Assembly: GCA_050261415.1 (NCBI GenBank)
Contig: JBLNDG010000140.1
Span: 1-24,520, forward strand
Direction of reading: 5' to 3'
Origin: JBLNDG01 sp050261415
GTDB taxonomy: Bacteria; Bacillota; Clostridia; Lutisporales; Lutisporaceae
DNA length: 24,520 nucleotides
The notes under the pieces are model-generated. The model was not told where the DNA came from. It saw nothing but the letters and a program-made list of their open reading frames with translations, and did not search any database. Shown here in pieces: positions 20,165-24,520 of the stretch. The stretch's first letter is position 1, and each line of letters starts with the position of its first letter. A program made the position numbers and the translations under genes.

Positions 20165-22090
20165 ATGAGTTATCTAGATAAGCTGAACAATGAGCAGAGA
20201 GAGGCAGTTTTACATACTGAGGGACCTTTACTTATACTTGCAGGGGCGGGCTCCGGAAAGACAAGGGTTCTGACCCACAGAATAGCGTACATTATAGAAG
20301 AGAAGGGTGTGTACCCTTCAAACATACTTGCAATAACCTTTACAAATAAGGCTGCAAAGGAAATGAAAGAGAGAGTCCAGGGACTTATAGGCTGTACGGA
20401 TGACATGTGGATATCAACCTTCCACTCAGCCTGTGTCAGGATATTGAGGAAAAACATTGAGAAGCTCAATGACTATAAGAAGAACTTTGTCATATTTGAT
20501 TCGAAGGACCAGGAGTCTCTTGTAAAGGAATGCCTAAAAGAGCTGAACCTAAATGAGAAAAACTTCCCTTTCAGGACAGTTTCTTCTGTGATATCCGGAG
20601 CAAAGGACATGCTCCTGTCGCCGGAAAAATTCTTTGACAGGAACATGCATGACATAAAGACGCGTAAGTATGCGGACATATATATGCTGTACCAGAAGAA
20701 ACTCAAGAAAAACAATGCCCTGGACTTTGACGATATTTTGTACAAGACTATTGAGCTGTTTGAGCTTAACCCTGATATACTGCAGTATTACCAGAACAAG
20801 TTTAAATATATTATGGTTGATGAATACCAGGACACCAACTTCTGCCAGTACCGCCTGATCAGCCTTCTTGCGAAGCAGCACAAGAACCTTTGCGTAGTCG
20901 GCGATGACGACCAGTCGATTTACTCCTGGCGGGGAGCAGATATAGGGAACATACTGAATTTTGAAAAGGATTTTCCCGGAGCAAAGGTGATAAAGCTCGA
21001 GCAGAACTACCGCTCGACCCAGACTATTCTCGACGCTGCAAACTCTGTAATCAAGAATAATTTTGCAAGAAAAAGCAAGAGGCTGTGGACAGAAAACGAG
21101 CAGGGGCGGTCGATTATATTCTATAACGCGCTTGACGAATGGGGAGAAGCCAACTTCATAATGTCGGAGATTGAAAGGACTGCTGCTGAAGAAGGCAGGA
21201 CTATGAACGACTTTGCCATATTATACAGAACTAATGCCCAGTCCCGTGTACTTGAGGAAGCTTGCATGGCCCACGGGATACCGTACAAAATTGTCGGGGG
21301 CTTCAAATTCTACGATAGGAAGGAAGTCAAGGACATAATTGCTTATCTCAGGGTTATTCAGAACCCTGCCGAGGATTTGAGCCTTAAGCGTATAATAAAT
21401 GTTCCCAAACGCGGAATCGGGAATTCTACGCTGGATGCAATTACAGAGTATGCGAGAACTACCGGGGATTCTTTATTCGGCGCCCTTCTTGAGGTTGACA
21501 GCATACAAGGGGTAAGCACCAAAGCGAAGAAAGGAATCAAGGATTTTGTCAGAATAATGAGCGACCTCATGGGTGTTGCCGATACCGAAAGTGTGTCAAA
21601 ACTTGTAAAGGAAGTGCTGGAACATAGCGGTTACCTCGATGAGCTGGAAAAAGAGGTTGACGAGGATTCGCAGTCAAGAGCTGAAAATATCAAGGAGCTG
21701 CTTTCTGCTACCCTGGAATTTGAAGAGAAGAATGAAGCAGCAACCTTAGCCGATTTTCTGGAGCAGATGGCGCTGATGTCCGATATTGATACAGTGGAAG
21801 AGGGAAGGGAATCAATTATAATGATGACCCTCCACAGTGCAAAAGGACTTGAATACCCTTATGTTTTCCTTTCCGGAATGGAAGAGGGGATATTCCCGAG
21901 CCAGCGTTCCTACTTTGAAGAAAAGCAGATGGAAGAGGAGAGAAGGCTTATGTATGTAGGGATAACCCGTGCAAAGGAAAGGCTTTATCTCACTGCAGCA
22001 TTTGAAAGGACGATATTTGGCAATACTACGTACAACACCGTTTCACAGTTTGTAAAGGAAATACCGAAAGAACTCGTGGTGAAGGTATAA
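20165..22090 (+). CDS. pcrA: ATP-dependent 3'-5' DNA helicase PcrA, lacking the usual C-terminal tail
   Basis: 641 residues, superfamily 1A. Visible motifs: Q motif LNNEQREAV (7-15), Walker A AGAGSGKT (26-33), Ia ITFTNKAAKEM, Walker B VDEYQDTN (Asp219, Glu220), motif III GDDDQSIYSWRG (246-257), motif IV QNYRS, motif V TLHSAKGLEYPYVF and motif VI VGITRAKERLYL (~598). It unwinds DNA in repair, replication restart and transcription-coupled processes. Most Firmicute PcrA proteins run to about 720-760 residues, with a C-terminal Tudor-like segment that binds RNA polymerase; this one ends at QFVKEIPKELVVKV and ligA begins 21 nt later, so that domain is absent. The helicase core is intact. Confidence 0.95.
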   Translation: MSYLDKLNNEQREAVLHTEGPLLILAGAGSGKTRVLTHRIAYIIEEKGVYPSNILAITFTNKAAKEMKERVQGLIGCTDDMWISTFHSACVRILRKNIEKLNDYKKNFVIFDSKDQESLVKECLKELNLNEKNFPFRTVSSVISGAKDMLLSPEKFFDRNMHDIKTRKYADIYMLYQKKLKKNNALDFDDILYKTIELFELNPDILQYYQNKFKYIMVDEYQDTNFCQYRLISLLAKQHKNLCVVGDDDQSIYSWRGADIGNILNFEKDFPGAKVIKLEQNYRSTQTILDAANSVIKNNFARKSKRLWTENEQGRSIIFYNALDEWGEANFIMSEIERTAAEEGRTMNDFAILYRTNAQSRVLEEACMAHGIPYKIVGGFKFYDRKEVKDIIAYLRVIQNPAEDLSLKRIINVPKRGIGNSTLDAITEYARTTGDSLFGALLEVDSIQGVSTKAKKGIKDFVRIMSDLMGVADTESVSKLVKEVLEHSGYLDELEKEVDEDSQSRAENIKELLSATLEFEEKNEAATLADFLEQMALMSDIDTVEEGRESIIMMTLHSAKGLEYPYVFLSGMEEGIFPSQRSYFEEKQMEEERRLMYVGITRAKERLYLTAAFERTIFGNTTYNTVSQFVKEIPKELVVKV

Positions 22091-22111
22091 CGGAATAAGG
22101 AGGGGTGCCGT

Positions 22112-24121
22112 ATGAATATAGAACAGCTCACCAAAAGGGTGGACGAACTGACAAAGCTTATAAACAAATATAATTATTCATATTATGTGCTGGATAAGCC
22201 CGAAGTAAGCGATTATGAGTTTGATTTGCTTATGAGGGAGCTTATCGAGCTTGAAACTACATTCCCAGGGCTCAAACGGGCTGATTCACCCACTCAGAGA
22301 GTCGGGGGAGAAATATTGGCCGGTTTTGGTGAAGTAGTTCACAGGACCCCAAAGCTAAGCCTCGGCAATGTATTTGATGAGAATGACATAAGGGATTTTG
22401 ATGCGAGAGTAAGAAAAGTGGTCGGGGATAATGTGGAATATGTCCTTGAACTGAAAATAGACGGTCTGACGGTAGTATTGAATTATGAGGACGGAAGCTT
22501 CATCCAGGGTGCAACAAGGGGAGACGGCGTTAAAGGGGAAGACATAACGGCCAATCTGAAGACGGTAAAATCAATACCCTTATCCCTGCAGGAGGATGTA
22601 ACCGTTGAGGTCCGGGGAGAAGTCTTCATGCCCAAGAAGGCTTTTGAAGAATTGAACATAAGAAGAGAAGAACAGGAGGAACCTCTTTTTGCAAATCCAA
22701 GGAATGCTGCAGCAGGGTCATTGAGACAGCTTGATACAAGGGTAACTGCAGAAAGGCCTCTAGATATATTTGTATTCAATTTGGAAAACATAGAGGAAAA
22801 AGACTTTGAGACTCATGTTGAAGCGCTTGAATACCTAAAATCAATAGGCTTCAAAATCAGTCCTTTTATAAGTGTTCATAAGACCAGTGGCGAATTAGTA
22901 GAGAAATGCAGCTACTGGGCTGACAAAAGGGGAGAACTGCCCTTTGAAATAGATGGGTTGGTAATAAAGGTCAACAGTCTGGAACAGAGAGAAATACTGG
23001 GAACTACTGCAAAAACCCCAAGATGGGCTGCTGCATATAAATTCCCACCCGAAACAAAGCGGACCAAGCTAAAGGACATAGTAGTACAAGTGGGAAGGAC
23101 AGGAGCTTTAACACCTACTGCCGAGCTCGAACCGGTGCGGCTTGCAGGGTCGGTAATAAGCAGAGCGACCTTACATAACGAAGATTATATAAAGGAAAAG
23201 GACATAAGGATTGGAGATACAGTTATCGTAAAGAAGGCTGGGGATGTAATACCCGAGGTCGTGGAAGTGGCAAAGGAAGAAAGGGATGGAAGCGAGAAAG
23301 CTTTTGAAATGCCTGCTAAGTGTCCGGTTTGCCAGGCTGACACCATCAGGGAACCGGGGGAGGCTGTTACAAAGTGCACCAACGCATCCTGCCCGGCTCA
23401 GCTTAAGCGGTCATTATTCCATTTTGTATCAAGGGATGCAATGAATATTGAAGGTTTAGGCCCACAGATTATTACCATGCTTATGGAAAAGGGATTTGTA
23501 AAAGATGCTGCGGATATCTACCTTTTGAAGGACAAAAAAAATGAACTTATTGAACTGGAGAGAATGGGAGAAAAATCGGTTCAGAACCTGCTGGATGCAA
23601 TTGAAGCGTCCAAGGCCAATCCTTTGAACAGGCTGATTTTTGCATTGGGCATAAAGATGATAGGACAAAGAGCATCACAGATTCTGGCCAACAGCTTCGA
23701 GGATATAGATATACTTTCTGAGGCAACCTTTGATAAGCTTAGAAGCATACCGGAAATTGGGGATAAAATGGCTGAGAGTGTGATTACCTTTTTCAGACAG
23801 GAGCAGAACCGCGCACTGATACAGGAGCTTAAGGATTATGGAGTGAATACAAGGAGTGCCAAAAAGGAAATAAAAAATAATGAGCACTTTGGCGGCAAGA
23901 CCTTTGTACTTACCGGTGCTTTGACCAACTTTACAAGAGACCAGGCGAAGGAAATAATTGAAAGCTTTGGAGGGAAAGTATCCTCCAGCGTAAGCAAAAA
24001 GACCGATTACGTCCTGGCAGGCGACGACGCAGGCTCAAAGCTGGTAAAGGCAAATGAACTCGGTGTTGCTGTGATAGATGAGGACACCTTCGTAAGTTGG
24101 GCGATGGGCAATGGGCAATAG
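22112..24121 (+). CDS. ligA: NAD-dependent DNA ligase LigA
   Basis: 669 residues, normal size. In order: Ia domain with the NAD-binding YYVLDKPEVSDYEFD; adenylation domain with catalytic Lys115 in ELKIDGL; GDGVKGEDIT and later motifs including PRWAAAYKFPPE; OB fold (IVVQVGRTGALTPTAELEPV); a four-Cys zinc finger (CPVC ... CTNASC); helix-hairpin-helix repeats (IEGLGPQ, LERMGEKS, GIKMIGQRAS, IPEIGDKMAES); and a C-terminal BRCT domain (FVLTGALTNFTRDQAKEIIE to FVSW). It seals nicks during replication and repair. GGAGGGG lies 7-8 nt before the ATG. The last residues AMGNGQ are encoded by a heptanucleotide repeat that also supplies the stop codon. Confidence 0.97.
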   Translation: MNIEQLTKRVDELTKLINKYNYSYYVLDKPEVSDYEFDLLMRELIELETTFPGLKRADSPTQRVGGEILAGFGEVVHRTPKLSLGNVFDENDIRDFDARVRKVVGDNVEYVLELKIDGLTVVLNYEDGSFIQGATRGDGVKGEDITANLKTVKSIPLSLQEDVTVEVRGEVFMPKKAFEELNIRREEQEEPLFANPRNAAAGSLRQLDTRVTAERPLDIFVFNLENIEEKDFETHVEALEYLKSIGFKISPFISVHKTSGELVEKCSYWADKRGELPFEIDGLVIKVNSLEQREILGTTAKTPRWAAAYKFPPETKRTKLKDIVVQVGRTGALTPTAELEPVRLAGSVISRATLHNEDYIKEKDIRIGDTVIVKKAGDVIPEVVEVAKEERDGSEKAFEMPAKCPVCQADTIREPGEAVTKCTNASCPAQLKRSLFHFVSRDAMNIEGLGPQIITMLMEKGFVKDAADIYLLKDKKNELIELERMGEKSVQNLLDAIEASKANPLNRLIFALGIKMIGQRASQILANSFEDIDILSEATFDKLRSIPEIGDKMAESVITFFRQEQNRALIQELKDYGVNTRSAKKEIKNNEHFGGKTFVLTGALTNFTRDQAKEIIESFGGKVSSSVSKKTDYVLAGDDAGSKLVKANELGVAVIDEDTFVSWAMGNGQ

Positions 24122-24126
24122 GCAAT
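24104..24126 (+). repeat. Heptanucleotide tandem repeat at the ligA stop codon
   Basis: ATGGGCA, ATGGGCA, ATAGGCA, then ATGGG: three full 7-bp units and a partial one. The TAG stop of ligA (24119-24121) is created by the G-to-A difference in the third unit. Since 7 is not a multiple of 3, gain or loss of a unit shifts the frame of the ligase tail. Confidence 0.8.
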
Positions 24127-24145
24127 GGGTCTACAGGAGGCGTAG

Positions 24146-24442
24146 ATGAGGAAAATGCTGATAACAAAGAAAGATGTAGAATATGCGGCTGCACTGGCAA
24201 GGCTTGAGTTTTCTGAAGAAGAAAAGGAGATGTATACCAGGCAGCTGGATATGATATTGGGATATGTAAAACAGCTGAATGAACTGGATACGGAAGGCGT
24301 ACCGCCTACATACCATATAATACCGCTTAGTAATGTAATGAGGGAAGATGAAGTGCGAACGTCAATGGATAGGGATAAAGCTCTTTCGAATGCTCCTGAT
24401 ATAGATAAGAACTGCTTTAGGGTTCCTAAAATATTTGAATAA
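24146..24442 (+). CDS. gatC: Aspartyl/glutamyl-tRNA amidotransferase subunit C
   Basis: 98 residues, normal for GatC. The family opening is ITKKDVEYAAALARLEFSEE, followed by YTRQLDMILGYVKQLNELDT, the bridging motif GVPPTYHIIPLSNVMREDEV and the C-terminal NCFRVPKIFE. GatC stabilises the GatA-GatB complex that converts Glu-tRNA(Gln), and often Asp-tRNA(Asn), to the amidated form. GGAGG lies 5 nt before ATG 24146; ATG 24155 is a less likely start. The partial gatA gene follows. Confidence 0.95.
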   Translation: MRKMLITKKDVEYAAALARLEFSEEEKEMYTRQLDMILGYVKQLNELDTEGVPPTYHIIPLSNVMREDEVRTSMDRDKALSNAPDIDKNCFRVPKIFE

Positions 24443-24473
24443 ACAATACGCATTTACATAGGAAGTGAGACCT

Positions 24474-24520
24474 TTGAAGCTATATGAACTAACAGCCCAT
24501 GAAATTAGGGATATGCTGAG
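24474..24520 (+). CDS. gatA: Aspartyl/glutamyl-tRNA amidotransferase subunit A, partial (runs off the window)
   Basis: TTG start followed by KLYELTAHEIRDML, the usual N-terminus of GatA; AGGAAGTGAG lies just upstream. Only 15 codons are inside the window. It is the amidase subunit and the next gene in the gatCAB order. Confidence 0.85.
   Translation, partial: MKLYELTAHEIRDML

Overview
The window looks like chromosome from a low-GC, spore-forming Clostridia species. It has a GerA/GerB/GerC spore-germination receptor operon, Gram-positive lipoprotein signals, strong AGGAGG-type ribosome binding sites, a pcrA-ligA-gatC-gatA block in Firmicute order, and several TGnTATAAT-type promoters. A cellulolytic clostridial lineage is my guess; the genus cannot be fixed from sequence alone.

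Layout. (1) 1-2.7 kb is an accessory stretch of small genes and relics: a protein with a ribbon-helix-helix-like tail, a coiled-coil protein, a nest of GTAAGC hairpins, an orphan RHS-core fragment, a small ribbon-helix-helix regulator under a sigma-A promoter overlapped by a perfect 14-bp inverted-repeat operator, and a decayed DUF6809/DUF6061-like pair. (2) 2.8-7.5 kb, minus strand: gerA-gerB-gerC, each overlapping the next, followed by two small membrane-protein genes, the first coupled to gerC by an ATGA overlap and too short to be found by simple ORF listing. (3) 7.59-8.53 kb: an element with 23-bp terminal inverted repeats and a REP-associated (Y1/HUH) transposase gene killed by a TAG codon. 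(4) 8.6-14.9 kb, minus strand: a dipeptide/oligopeptide ABC transporter operon (two permeases, lipoprotein binding protein, two ATPases) ending in a NIF3/DUF34 metal-binding protein 4 nt behind the last ATPase. A ~260-nt leader with a hairpin plus T-rich tract and a palindrome precedes it. (5) 15.4-17.1 kb, plus strand: an Lrp/AsnC regulator and a split chromate transporter pair, closed by a strong terminator. (6) 17.1-19.4 kb: an intact second REP-type transposase element (26-bp terminal inverted repeats) lodged between a GNAT-like gene with no normal 5' end and a fibronectin-III secreted protein with no normal 3' end. (7) 19.5-20.0 kb: a short-chain dehydrogenase pseudogene with its middle deleted. 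(8) 20.1 kb to the end, plus strand: pcrA (without the usual C-terminal domain), ligA (ending inside a heptanucleotide repeat), gatC and the first codons of gatA.

The core functions are germinant sensing, peptide uptake, anion (chromate) transport, DNA repair/replication and Gln-tRNA amidation. The most interesting non-core signal is the pair of transposase elements, which share one architecture (stop codon abutting or overlapping the right inverted repeat, GTGnCAG outer ends, hairpin near one end) but have different arm sequences. No rRNA, tRNA or CRISPR array was seen.
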